Origin: a bacterium
Lineage (GTDB): Bacteria > Babelota > Babeliae > Babelales > GCA-2401785
Reading direction: 5' to 3'
Assembly (NCBI GenBank): GCA_023249975.1
Contig: JAHFBP010000003.1
Coordinates: forward strand, 37,174-101,173
Length of the DNA: 64,000 bases
The notes under the pieces were generated by a model, which was not told the DNA's origin, searched no databases, and worked only from the letters and a program-made list of their open reading frames with translations. The position numbers and the translations under genes were made by a program. Shown one piece after another: positions 8,479-16,397 of this stretch; within the stretch, counting starts at the first letter, position 1; the number at the start of each line of letters is the position of its first letter.

Positions 8479-8838
8479 ATGGCACACAGCCCAACGAACT
8501 TTCGTCGAGAGCAAAGAAATGCTCAAATGAAGCGGCATATTGCGTCTTCATTTCAACAACTGTCATTTGACGAGCCTTCAATTCTTAAACTTTTTGTGAC
8601 AAGAGTTGAACTCTCCAAATGCGGTGGCACCTTAAACGTATACTGTTCCACGTATACCGACGAAGCTGATTATTTGATAGGACTTGAGACTCTCAAGCTT
8701 TACAAACCATCAATGCGCTCATCGTTGGGCACAGCTCTTCGGATGCGCTATGTTCCTGATATCAAGTTTAAATATGATGCAAACAAGGACAAAGAGCGCG
8801 GCATTGAGGCGATACTCGACTCAATCAAAGAAGACTAA
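8479..8838 (+). CDS. rbfA: Ribosome-binding factor A
   Basis: 119 residues. RbfA binds the 30S subunit and helps maturation of the 16S rRNA 5' end. The family pattern is visible: N-terminal R-x-NAQMKRHIASSF, central LFVTRVELSKCGGTLNVY, then SLGTALRMRYVPDIKFKYD near residues 80-100, matching the LR-x-x-L-A-x-x-L-x-LR-x-x-P-x-x-x-F-x-x-D core, and a closing RGIEAILDSI helix. It starts 2 bp after rpsU and ends 20 bp before the peptidase gene, so it lies in one operon. Divergent in places but the pattern is specific. Confidence 0.85.
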   Translation: MAHSPTNFRREQRNAQMKRHIASSFQQLSFDEPSILKLFVTRVELSKCGGTLNVYCSTYTDEADYLIGLETLKLYKPSMRSSLGTALRMRYVPDIKFKYDANKDKERGIEAILDSIKED

Positions 8839-8858
8839 ATTTTTTTACGGGGTGTCAG

Positions 8859-9626
8859 ATGATGTACCTGTCCACAGTTATAGTTCTTGGCCTCTGCTGG
8901 TCGTCATTTCTTAACTGTATGGCGCATCGTCTTGTTTTTAACAAAACCGTAAGCCATCCACGCTCAAAGTGCCCCAACTGCGACACTTCCATTGCGTGGT
9001 ACGACCTGATTCCTTTGGTTTCATTTATACTGCTACGTGGAAAATGTCGTCACTGTCATCAAAAAATAAGTCCCCTCTATCCCCTCATTGAATTTCTTGG
9101 CGGACTCATGTTCGCCCTTGCCTGGGTTCAGTTTTTTCAGGGCTCAGATTTAAGCAACCCTGTAGTTTTGAACAGTATCGCGGCTCATGTAATTTTCATC
9201 AGTTCATTGCTCATGGCCATCAGAACCGACCTGGAAGATATGGTTGTATTGCGACTCAACACCCTCTTTCCTATTCCACTTTTTTTTGGATTATCATATT
9301 TAGGGTGTATTCCAGCAACTTTCGTCGACAGCATTATTGGCGCATTTTTGGGATATGGAATCTTGTGGGGAATTAACAGCCTGTACAAAAGTTTTGCCAA
9401 AATACAAGGCGTAGGCGAAGGCGACATGGAACTTCTTGCCATGATTGGCGCCTTTTTGGGCGCTCAGGCTACCCTGCACGCCCTGACCGTTGCCGCACTC
9501 TCTGGCTGTGTTGTCAGCATGCTGCTGCTTTTGCTTGGACACATTTCACGCAACCAACGCATTCCGTTTGCCCCATTTTTGGCAATTGGCGCCTTTATCT
9601 CGTACATAATTCCTTGGCCTTTATAA
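8859..9626 (+). CDS. pilD: Type IV prepilin peptidase / N-methyltransferase
   Basis: Inner-membrane aspartic protease that cleaves and methylates type IV pilin or pseudopilin leaders. The N-terminal cytoplasmic loop has two CxxC pairs (CPNC and CRHC, about residues 39-66), the usual zinc site of the methyltransferase domain. The catalytic aspartates fit RTDLED (~127) and GVGEGDME (~190), the latter being the GxGD motif. Several hydrophobic membrane segments follow, and 255 residues is normal length. Two adjacent ATGs (8859 and 8862) follow a GGGG element. It is the last gene of the rpsU operon. Its presence implies type IV pili or a type II-like secretion system elsewhere in the genome. Confidence 0.92.
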   Translation: MMYLSTVIVLGLCWSSFLNCMAHRLVFNKTVSHPRSKCPNCDTSIAWYDLIPLVSFILLRGKCRHCHQKISPLYPLIEFLGGLMFALAWVQFFQGSDLSNPVVLNSIAAHVIFISSLLMAIRTDLEDMVVLRLNTLFPIPLFFGLSYLGCIPATFVDSIIGAFLGYGILWGINSLYKSFAKIQGVGEGDMELLAMIGAFLGAQATLHALTVAALSGCVVSMLLLLLGHISRNQRIPFAPFLAIGAFISYIIPWPL

Positions 9627-9645
9627 TTTCCTTTCAAAAGCCCCG

Positions 9646-10632
9646 CTATGAAGCCTCAATCACATCAACAAGCTCACGCATAGCCTCATCCAGCTCAGAC
9701 CTTATCAAAAGCCCGGCCGCTCGGACATGCCCGCCGCCACCAAGCTGTTGTGCAATGGCGTTAACATCAGCCTTTTTGGATCGTAAAGAAATTTTGGTGG
9801 TCACATCTGCCATCTCAAAGGCAAAAAATGTAATGTCGATATCAATCATCTGAGCCATATTATTCACAAAACCATCCAATGATCGTTTTTCAAAATTACG
9901 CTCAACAAGTTCACTCTCGCGCACGCCAATCCAAGCAACTTTGCCCGAATCTGAAATTTGAATGCGACTCATCAATTCGCCCCACAATAAAAAATCTCGG
10001 GAAGCAAGCGGCTTGATTACGCTTTTGACGACATCGGTCCACACAAGGCCCGTTGCTTTTAAATATTCCACCACACGCAAAGTCTGCTCAGTTGTCGATG
10101 AAGTGCGCAAGACCAATGTGTCGTAAAAAATTCCGCATAAAATTGCCTCGGCCACCTGCCGTGTGATCAATGCTTTATCGTAAATCCACAACATCACAAA
10201 CAACATCTCGGCCGCACTGGAACAGGCGCCATCCACAAAATTGTGCGTCGCATGAATTGAATTGCTCACATGGTGGTCAATATTAACAAATTCAATGTTG
10301 GCAAATGCTGGAGGGAAATAGAGTCGCTCCATGTTGGCCACATCAAGCGCGACAATAATCTCCGGAATCTGTTTATGTTCATTAAACAAAGCCTTGGGAG
10401 TTAAATAAGGAATGGGAGTTCCCGGCTCATTGGGATAAATCACCTCAACATTTTTGCCCAAAGTTTGGAGAATATGGGCAAATGCCGCACACGCCCCCAT
10501 GCCATCAAAATCTGGGTTCTTGTGCGTCAACAACGTAATATTTTGGCATTGAAAAATCCGTGAAAATACGTGAACAATACGTGCACGATCGCATCCATTC
10601 AGGGAAAACATCTTCTGATTATTAGTATCCAT
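9646..10632 (-). CDS. nrnA: DHH-family phosphoesterase, NrnA-like oligoribonuclease/pAp phosphatase
   Basis: 328 residues, the NrnA/DHH-DHHA1 size. Motifs in order: HKNPDFDGMGAC (~38-49, metal-binding HxxPDxD type), VALDVAN (~92), NIDHHVSN (DHH motif, ~118-125) and C-terminal GGGGHVRAAG (~307, DHHA1 substrate-binding motif). NrnA enzymes degrade 2-5-nt RNAs and often dephosphorylate pAp. Convergent with the prepilin peptidase gene with a 19-bp gap. Substrate specificity is by family only. Confidence 0.88.
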   Translation of the reverse strand: MDTNNQKMFSLNGCDRARIVHVFSRIFQCQNITLLTHKNPDFDGMGACAAFAHILQTLGKNVEVIYPNEPGTPIPYLTPKALFNEHKQIPEIIVALDVANMERLYFPPAFANIEFVNIDHHVSNSIHATHNFVDGACSSAAEMLFVMLWIYDKALITRQVAEAILCGIFYDTLVLRTSSTTEQTLRVVEYLKATGLVWTDVVKSVIKPLASRDFLLWGELMSRIQISDSGKVAWIGVRESELVERNFEKRSLDGFVNNMAQMIDIDITFFAFEMADVTTKISLRSKKADVNAIAQQLGGGGHVRAAGLLIRSELDEAMRELVDVIEAS

Positions 10633-10734
10633 ATTGATCTCTGTTTTTCATTACACCAGCACCATAATGGCACCTTCACAATTACACCCATCTGCTAGTG
10701 TAATACAGAGAACAAAGAACTGATATTCGGACAT

Positions 10735-10781
10735 AAAAAAAGGCCCGCGAATTCCTCATAATTTGAGGGATACACAGGCCT
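10735..10781 (-). terminator. Rho-independent terminator of the triplicate-repeat secreted protein gene
   Basis: On the minus strand, AGGCCTG pairs with CGGGCCT (one G-T pair), with an inner CCTCA/TGAGG stem, followed by seven T. It lies about 35 bases past the stop at 10815. Confidence 0.8.
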
Positions 10782-10814
10782 AAATTGTCTAATGCGGATG
10801 CTTTATTTATTACA

Positions 10815-11888
10815 CTACATCCAGAGCTCTTCTCCATCTGAATACTTTTGACTTTCAATCTCAGTTGCTGTACTAAAAGCCCAATCCAAAAGCTCTAGAT
10901 CTTCTCTAGTTAGAGTAAGCACATTGCCAAAACATACAGCAAGCCTGCTGCAAGCTTTCGCTATATCATCACCAGGTTCGCTAACCGCAGCATCAAGCAT
11001 GCTAAATAATTGCAACCTTCTTTTATCAGCACTCAACATCTCAGCCAATTTAGGACTCGCGCCATTTTCTATCAGTTGAACTCGAGTCTTCTCTTCTGCA
11101 GTAATTTGATTCACTTTAATAAGTACTGAGTTCAATTGATTCAAGTCGTCTGAAGTTAAGGCAAGCACACGCACAAAACCCCCCCCAAGGATACGCGTCC
11201 CATTAAGCAGGGTATGAGCTTTTTCTATATCATCACCAGATTGGCTATGTGTAATCCTGATAACCAAAAGTCTTTTATTTAATTCAGCCCTTCCTTTAGG
11301 AGTACTCAACATCTCAGCCAATTCAGGACTCGCGCCTTTTTGTATCAGTTGAGCTTGAGTCGCCTGTTCTGCAATAATTTGATTCACTTTAACAAGTGCG
11401 TTACCTATCTTCGATAATTCACCTGGCTGCATCTCAAACACCGCATCAACATCCTTTAAACTACGAATAGCCTGAAATGCGGCATCCATATCGCCATAGC
11501 CATCATTTCCATCCCCAATCAACTCACGGGCATCAAACAATCTACCTACCAACTCATTTTTTCCTTCATTCGTACTCAATAAGCGAGCCAATTCAGGACT
11601 TGCACCACGAGATCTTAAAGCTAAAAATTTCGCATTCCAAGCAAGAGCACCCAATCCTGCAGCACCCGCTACACCAACAAGACCCGCACCCGCTTTTTTG
11701 CGTCGACTCCAACCAGTAGGCTGATTTTCGGGTTGATCTTCTGAAGCATCATCTATATTTGAAACTTGACCCTCTGGACCAACTTCTGAAGCTTCAGATG
11801 CACTCTGGATTCCAGCAGTCGACAGCATCAAAAAACTAAGAAGTAACGCAACTGATCGGCTTGAAATGAGCTTTTTTAAGATATTCAT
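10815..11888 (-). CDS. Secreted protein with three GASPELAxxLS repeats
   Basis: A signal peptide (NILKKLISSRSVALLLSFLM) is followed by an acidic linker and a Gly/Ala-rich hydrophobic segment (GAGLVGVAGAAGLGALAW, ~65-82) that may be a membrane helix. Then come three repeats of about 90 residues. Each begins with GASPELARLLS, GASPELAEMLS or GASPKLAEMLS and has a helical body ending near LVKVNQI or LIKVNQI. The repeats look helical, like a TPR/ankyrin-style solenoid, but I recognise no family. The start at 11888 is favoured over 11912 because AGGA precedes it. A 35-base perfect hairpin lies in the leader, immediately upstream of the RBS. Confidence 0.7.
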   Translation of the reverse strand: MNILKKLISSRSVALLLSFLMLSTAGIQSASEASEVGPEGQVSNIDDASEDQPENQPTGWSRRKKAGAGLVGVAGAAGLGALAWNAKFLALRSRGASPELARLLSTNEGKNELVGRLFDARELIGDGNDGYGDMDAAFQAIRSLKDVDAVFEMQPGELSKIGNALVKVNQIIAEQATQAQLIQKGASPELAEMLSTPKGRAELNKRLLVIRITHSQSGDDIEKAHTLLNGTRILGGGFVRVLALTSDDLNQLNSVLIKVNQITAEEKTRVQLIENGASPKLAEMLSADKRRLQLFSMLDAAVSEPGDDIAKACSRLAVCFGNVLTLTREDLELLDWAFSTATEIESQKYSDGEELWM

Positions 11889-11900
11889 GTGGTATTCCTG

Positions 11901-11935
11901 TTTTGGAGCCAAGTCTCAGAGACTTGGCTCCAAAA
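11901..11935 (-). promoter_or_regulatory. 35-bp near-perfect palindrome in the 5' leader
   Basis: Arms TTTTGGAGCCAAGTCTC (11901-11917) and its exact complement (11919-11935) are separated by one base. It lies just upstream of the RBS and ATG of the repeat protein. No T-run follows on either strand beyond the arms, so it is unlikely to be a normal terminator; an operator or mRNA-stabilising/translation-control hairpin is more likely. Confidence 0.6.
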
Positions 11936-12340
11936 CGGCTTAATCACTCAAAATATATTCTATTTGAATAATAACATGTTCGTGACCACGCACTCAACAA
12001 AGTAACCACCGCTGACCGAAAACCTCGGCGCGACGGGGCCTTTTAAATATTACTACGTGAAATAATTATCAAAGATTAAGCCTTTTTTCGATCAAAAACC
12101 ATCAAAAAACACCACTCCCTGAAACAAAAAATGTGCGTTTTTTTCGTACAAGTTGGCCTTTTACTCAAAAAAGATTCGTTTTTGTTGATTATCCTTGACT
12201 GGATGAGCGATTTTTTCAAAGGATCAATTATCTTTTGACAGTATTTGGAAAAGGAATTAACTTGAGACTCATACCAGGAGCCTGTCAAATACACCCTTAG
12301 TTAACAAAAATATTTACGTTTCCGGGAAAGGAAGCCAAAC
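11936..12340. other. 405-bp intergenic region
   Basis: AT-rich and divergent between the repeat-protein gene and folC. Apart from the candidate folC promoter and the folC RBS I see no conserved gene or RNA. A 72-codon open frame on the minus strand (12076-12294) has Lys/Phe-rich composition and no RBS, and is not called. Confidence 0.5.
12235..12263 (+). promoter_or_regulatory. Candidate sigma-70 promoter for folC
   Basis: Perfect TTGACA at 12235-12240, 17-base spacer, then TAACTT at 12258-12263, which keeps only the key T1, A2 and T6 of the -10. The start would be near 12270, about 70 bases before the folC ATG. Confidence 0.4.
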
Positions 12341-13756
12341 ATGATAACTAATACTACAACCTCGCAGATCAAACAACCAAAACAACCCCTCGAGAAAATA
12401 TCACAGTATGGTGACATTGTAGCGCAACTTGACGCTCTTACACCCTATGAATACAGCACCGCGGCCATTGAGCGCCTTGCCAAATTAGATAGATTGTTTG
12501 ACAATGTTTCTCAAAAAATGGATTTGGTCTTGGTTGGTGGAACTAACGGAAAAAGCTCCGTACTTCACTTCACCACACAAATCCTGAAAGAAGAAGGCTT
12601 TAAAGTTGGTGCTGCTTATGCAAACCACTTCTTAGCCTACAACGAACGCATTGTTTCAAACTTTCAACAAATTAATAACAAACAATTTGCTGACATGGTT
12701 GCCAAAGTTTTGCAAATGGCCGAAGACGAAAAAATTCATGCCACCGCTTTTGAAGTTTTGGTCATGTCATCTCTTCTTCAATTTGCTGAAGACAATACCG
12801 ACATCGCCTTGATAGAAGTAGGTCTTGGCGGACGACTTGATGCAACTGCCGCATTGATGCCAAAAATCGCCGTTGTTACACGCGTAACGGGCGACCATGA
12901 CGACATTCTTGGTTCTGACCTTGATCAAGTTGCTCGTGAAATGATGGGCATTGGCAAAAAAGGCCAATGGTTCATCTCTGCAGAGCAAAGCAAATTGCGC
13001 CTACAAAAAATGAAGGAATTTGCTGAAGAAAAAGAAATTCGATGGGCAATGCCGATCAGAAAACTTGCTTCGCTTCCTTATATCTACGAACAACTTTACG
13101 GCAGAACTGCTTCGTTGAGTGAACGAATTGCACAAATTTACGTTGAAGACATTAAGGGCAAATTTTCACCCTTCTTGCGCGGCAACCTTTTGGCAACCAA
13201 GCGCGGTCAACGTGGCCGTCCAACACTTGAAGCAAAACGTCACGCTGAACTTAACCCAATTAAAACACTCAAAGGTTTTTGGGCAGAAAGCTTTAACCTT
13301 CTACGCGGACGCTTTGAAATTCTTGATAAAGAAAAACCAACCGTTCTTTTGGACAATGCACGTAACGTTGATGCCCTTGCAAACTTATTCCTTGGAATCA
13401 GACTCTTGTGCTACCAACGCCCATTAAGAGGCTTGGCGCTTGTTTTGGGCTTGCCAAAAACAGTTCCTGCTCTTGAGACTCTCAAGCTCATTCGCTATTT
13501 GGTCAAAAAGGTAAGCGGACAAATCTTCTTTGTTCCAGCACCAGACGATGCACGCGAAGAGTACCATTCGCCTCAAGAATTGACGGCGATGGCCAGCGAA
13601 TTGAATTTGAAGGCAAAACCTTGTTTGAACTTGGCAAAAGCTTTTGAAATCGCTAAAAAGACCGTTGACGAACGCTACGGCTTGGTATGTGTTTCCGGCT
13701 CGCAAGAAATGGTAACTTCATACTGGAAAACCGTTCGAGAGCTCAAAAAGTTCTAA
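12341..13756 (+). CDS. folC: FolC-type Mur ligase: folylpolyglutamate / dihydrofolate synthase
   Basis: 471 residues. FolC ligates glutamate to folates with ATP and belongs to the Mur-ligase superfamily. Visible: the P-loop VGGTNGKSSVLHFTT (~67), ATPase/Mg motif IEVGLGGRLDATAA (~160), VVTRVTGDHDDILG (~179), and C-terminal GRFEILDKEKPTVLLDNARNVDALA (positions about 325-349), equivalent to the PGRFE and DxAHNP motifs although the His of DGAHN is Arg here (DNARN). About 40 extra residues precede the core. AAAGGAAG lies upstream of the ATG. No other folate gene is in the window. Confidence 0.85.
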   Translation: MITNTTTSQIKQPKQPLEKISQYGDIVAQLDALTPYEYSTAAIERLAKLDRLFDNVSQKMDLVLVGGTNGKSSVLHFTTQILKEEGFKVGAAYANHFLAYNERIVSNFQQINNKQFADMVAKVLQMAEDEKIHATAFEVLVMSSLLQFAEDNTDIALIEVGLGGRLDATAALMPKIAVVTRVTGDHDDILGSDLDQVAREMMGIGKKGQWFISAEQSKLRLQKMKEFAEEKEIRWAMPIRKLASLPYIYEQLYGRTASLSERIAQIYVEDIKGKFSPFLRGNLLATKRGQRGRPTLEAKRHAELNPIKTLKGFWAESFNLLRGRFEILDKEKPTVLLDNARNVDALANLFLGIRLLCYQRPLRGLALVLGLPKTVPALETLKLIRYLVKKVSGQIFFVPAPDDAREEYHSPQELTAMASELNLKAKPCLNLAKAFEIAKKTVDERYGLVCVSGSQEMVTSYWKTVRELKKF

Positions 13757-13784
13757 TAACTGTTTTTTGACTGCATAATTTTGA

Positions 13785-13817
13785 TGGCCAGCTTTTCATT
13801 AAGCTGGCCATTTTTAT
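13785..13817 (+). terminator. Rho-independent terminator of folC
   Basis: Perfect 10-bp stem (tggccagctt at 13785-13794 and aagctggcca at 13801-13810), six-base loop, then TTTTTATTT. It sits between convergent folC and galU and may partly serve both strands. Confidence 0.9.
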
Positions 13818-13823
13818 TTGAAT

Positions 13824-14735
13824 CTATTTTTCAACCATCACAGATTTATTTTTCATGTGCAACATGCCGATATCAAGATTGCGCAAATATTCACCAATCT
13901 CTTTACCATACACCGGATGCTGCAATGACAATTCTATGTTCGCCTTGAGCCAGCCAGAAATGGTTCCGACGTCATACGAAGCACCTTGAATTTTGTAAGC
14001 AAAAACGCGCTCGCCCGAATGTATTAATGCTCTAATGGCATCCGTCAGCTGAACCTCACCGCCATGGCCCTCTTGAGTCTCATCAAGTGCCTGAAAGATC
14101 CCTTTAGACAAAATATAGCGTCCAAAAATGGCCAAATTCGAAGGGGCCTCTTGAGATGAAGGTTTTTCAATAACATCTTTGATCATAAATAATGTGGGAG
14201 TAATTTGTTTTTTGATAGCCACAACGCCATAGCGCGAGATATTCTCGACGGGAACTTCCCTGACTGCAATAACCGTCCCCTTTTCCTGCATAGCAATTTT
14301 ATGCAATTGCCCAATACCAGAGGTTTCGCTCACCAAAATATCATCGGGAAGCATCACGCCAAAATAAGGTTCAGAAATTAACGATTGTGCACATGAAACG
14401 GCATGCCCAAGCCCAAGCGGTTCACCTTGTCTGACATAGCAAAATCGCGCGCGTGCAATAATTCGATTAAGGTATTCAAGTGAACTGTTTTTGCCTTTTT
14501 CATGAATAAAGGTCGGACTGCCACCCGTAACGTCAAAATAATCTTCGATTGTTTTTTTATCTCGACTGACCACCGAAATAAAATCCCGGACCCCTGCACG
14601 AATGCCTTCTTCAATGATATATTGCATGGCAGGCTTGTCGACAAGGGGGAAAATTTCCTTAGGTACCGTTTTTGTAGTCGGCAAAAACCGCGTCCCCAGA
14701 CCCGCAGCAGGAATAACAACTTTTAATGCGCTCAC
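13824..14735 (-). CDS. galU: UTP-glucose-1-phosphate uridylyltransferase
   Basis: Makes UDP-glucose from UTP and glucose-1-phosphate for surface glycans. The nucleotide-binding signature AAGLGTRFLPTTKTVPKE at residues ~10-27 is intact, followed by MQYIIEEGIRAGV, GEPLGLGHAV and DDILV. Length 303 aa is normal. The start is GTG at 14735, with AAGGAGAG seven bases upstream, and no better ATG. A dispersed repeat occupies the gap between this gene and pheS. Confidence 0.95.
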   Translation of the reverse strand: MSALKVVIPAAGLGTRFLPTTKTVPKEIFPLVDKPAMQYIIEEGIRAGVRDFISVVSRDKKTIEDYFDVTGGSPTFIHEKGKNSSLEYLNRIIARARFCYVRQGEPLGLGHAVSCAQSLISEPYFGVMLPDDILVSETSGIGQLHKIAMQEKGTVIAVREVPVENISRYGVVAIKKQITPTLFMIKDVIEKPSSQEAPSNLAIFGRYILSKGIFQALDETQEGHGGEVQLTDAIRALIHSGERVFAYKIQGASYDVGTISGWLKANIELSLQHPVYGKEIGEYLRNLDIGMLHMKNKSVMVEK

Positions 14736-14836
14736 CAGATACTCTCCTTTATCTTTTGCTCACAGAATTTATTTTAACTGAAAATTAATTAAGGACCTCT
14801 AATTTTCAGGAAAAACATACAACCACCCCCCGCATG

Positions 14837-14884
14837 CCCTGAGTGTTTTGTGAGGATTTATCGAACAAAATGTATCGTAGGGTC
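14837..14884 (+). repeat. Dispersed repeat copy A (intergenic)
   Basis: CCCTGAGTGTTTTGTG, then 11 bases, then AACAAAATGTATCGTAGGGT. The first 16 bases and 19 of the last 20 or so are shared with the copy inside murC (22525-22561), which lacks the 11-base middle. Confidence 0.75.
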
Positions 14885-14930
14885 TGTATTTGTAAAGCTT
14901 TAACTTTAATTTTTCTTATTCACCCTTCGA

Positions 14931-14948
14931 TACATTTTTCTACGAAAA
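14931..14948 (-). repeat. Inverted partner of the dispersed repeat
   Basis: ACCCTTCGATACATTTTT is the reverse complement of AAAAATGTATCGAAGGGT. With copy A at 14837 it can form a long hairpin of about 17 bp with one mismatch and a loop of some 45 bases. The 16-base core AAAATGTATCGAAGGG is exact to the murC copy. Confidence 0.65.
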
Positions 14949-15012
14949 TTAAATCAAATACTTAGCCCTGCATCTCAGTTACGCCATAGCCCACTGGCAT
15001 GGCGACGGCGAA

Positions 15013-16053
15013 TTAAAATTGCTGCGAAAAGCCAACGTGTGCGGTGCTCAAAAGACGAATATCATTAATTTTGTGACGCAACATAACAAGCCGAGAAAGA
15101 CCAAATCCAAAAGCAAATCCTGAATATACATCTGAATCAATGCCAACTGACTGAAGCACATGCGGATGAACCATCCCGGAACCTGCAATCTCAATCCACA
15201 TGGTTCGCTTGCACACATTGCACCCTGCTGTACAAAAAACACACTTCATTTCAATGTCCATGCCAGGTTCAACAAACGGATAGTAACTCGGCCGGAATCG
15301 AACATTCAAATCTTTAACACCAAACAAGCATGATAAAAACTGCTGAACAACGCCCAACAAGTGAGCCATATTTACGCCTTTATCAACAAAAACGCCCTCA
15401 CACTGAAAAAATGTTGCATCATGAGTGGCGTCAACTGCTTCGTTGCGATATACCCGTCCCGCAGAAATTCCCGCAAGCGGGACTCCGTGTTCTTGTAATG
15501 TACGTATTTGAACATTGGAAGTATGGGTCCTGAGCAATCTGTCTGGTTGGTTAAGCCACAAAGTATCTTGCAAATCTCGTGCTGGATGATTTTTAGGAAT
15601 ATTAAGAGCTGAGAAATTATGAAAATCGTCTTCAACTTCTGGGCCATCAAGAACAGAATATCCCATTGAAAGAAAAATATTTTCAATTTCTTCAATCAGC
15701 TGAGTGCACACATGCAAATGCCCCTTGTGTCCGCCATCATAAGCAATTGAAGCCGTAACATCAAAATTTTGTTGTTTTTGAGCATCCAATTCAAAGGCTG
15801 CTTGCTCAAGAACCTGCTTACGTTCAACACACAACGCGTCACAGGTAATTTTAAACTCTTGAAGTAATGGGCCGCATTCACGCTTTTCATCAACGGAAAG
15901 ATCTTTGAGCGCAGACATCAAATCTTGAATAAACCCTTTACGTCCAAGAAATTCTACACGTACTTTTTCAACATCCTGTATTGAAACAGCACTCTTCAAG
16001 GCCTGTTCAAACTCTTGCCTACGCTGCATAACCTGGCCACGCACGTCCTTCAT
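15013..16053 (-). CDS. pheS: Phenylalanine-tRNA ligase alpha subunit
   Basis: 346 residues, class II aminoacyl-tRNA synthetase catalytic subunit. The N-terminal coiled coil is followed by HPLxx-type motif 1 (LIEEIENIFLSMGYSVLDGP), NHPARDLQDTLWL, motif 2 (GRVYRNEAVDATHDATFFQ) and the Phe-pocket and motif 3 (GFAFGFGLSRLVMLRH). A four-Cys insert CVFCTAGCNVC near residue 275 resembles the one in Bacillus-type PheS. The start at 16053 follows GGAG; the frame runs on to 16104. The beta-subunit gene pheT is not adjacent, which is unusual. It is divergent from tRNA-Phe with back-to-back promoters between. Confidence 0.95.
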   Translation of the reverse strand: MKDVRGQVMQRRQEFEQALKSAVSIQDVEKVRVEFLGRKGFIQDLMSALKDLSVDEKRECGPLLQEFKITCDALCVERKQVLEQAAFELDAQKQQNFDVTASIAYDGGHKGHLHVCTQLIEEIENIFLSMGYSVLDGPEVEDDFHNFSALNIPKNHPARDLQDTLWLNQPDRLLRTHTSNVQIRTLQEHGVPLAGISAGRVYRNEAVDATHDATFFQCEGVFVDKGVNMAHLLGVVQQFLSCLFGVKDLNVRFRPSYYPFVEPGMDIEMKCVFCTAGCNVCKRTMWIEIAGSGMVHPHVLQSVGIDSDVYSGFAFGFGLSRLVMLRHKINDIRLLSTAHVGFSQQF

Positions 16054-16110
16054 GAATACACTCCACATCTTAATAAAATCTATAATCAAATTAATCCTGC
16101 CCATATTCTG

Positions 16111-16138
16111 AGTGTACCAAACCCCTGAACATTGACAA
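16111..16138 (-). promoter_or_regulatory. Candidate promoter for pheS
   Basis: On the minus strand TTGTCA (16138-16133), 16-base spacer, TACACT (16116-16111). Its -35 overlaps a TTGACA on the plus strand, back to back with the tRNA-Phe promoter. Confidence 0.45.
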
Positions 16139-16144
16139 ATCCAA

Positions 16145-16173
16145 TTGACAACACCACGTTGAAACGGTACTAT
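16145..16173 (+). promoter_or_regulatory. Sigma-70-type promoter for tRNA-Phe and ffh
   Basis: Perfect TTGACA at 16145-16150, 17-base spacer, TACTAT at 16168-16173. Start near 16180, about 100 bases before the tRNA. Confidence 0.65.
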
Positions 16174-16283
16174 TTATGTACATCATTGATGTGCATTGAA
16201 ATTCAAGTAAGTCATTTTACGTGGTTTTTGGATATATCATCCTTACTAAACCCTCAGTAATTGATCTACATTAAAAAATAGTT

Positions 16284-16359
16284 GCCGGGATAGCTCAGCT
16301 GGTAGAGCAATAGATTGAAGATCTATGTGTCGGCGGTTCGAATCCGTCTCTCGGCACCA
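16284..16359 (+). tRNA. tRNA-Phe (anticodon GAA)
   Basis: 76 nt with encoded CCA. Acceptor GCCGGGA pairs with TCTCGGC (one G-U). D arm GCTC/GAGC, anticodon stem ATAGA/TCTAT with loop TTGAAGA, T arm GGCGG/CCGTC around TTCGAAT. It lies 38 bp upstream of ffh and divergent from pheS. Confidence 0.96.
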
Positions 16360-16397
16360 TTCTTCGCATAACGCAGCCATCAAAAGGACTCAATATC

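Noticed and set aside
12076..12294. 72-codon open frame on the minus strand
   Set aside because: Lys/Phe-rich, no RBS, no recognisable domain, and it covers a candidate promoter.
14982..15005. Short hairpin cgccat...atggcg as pheS terminator
   Set aside because: Six-base stem, large loop and no T-run; not strong enough to call.
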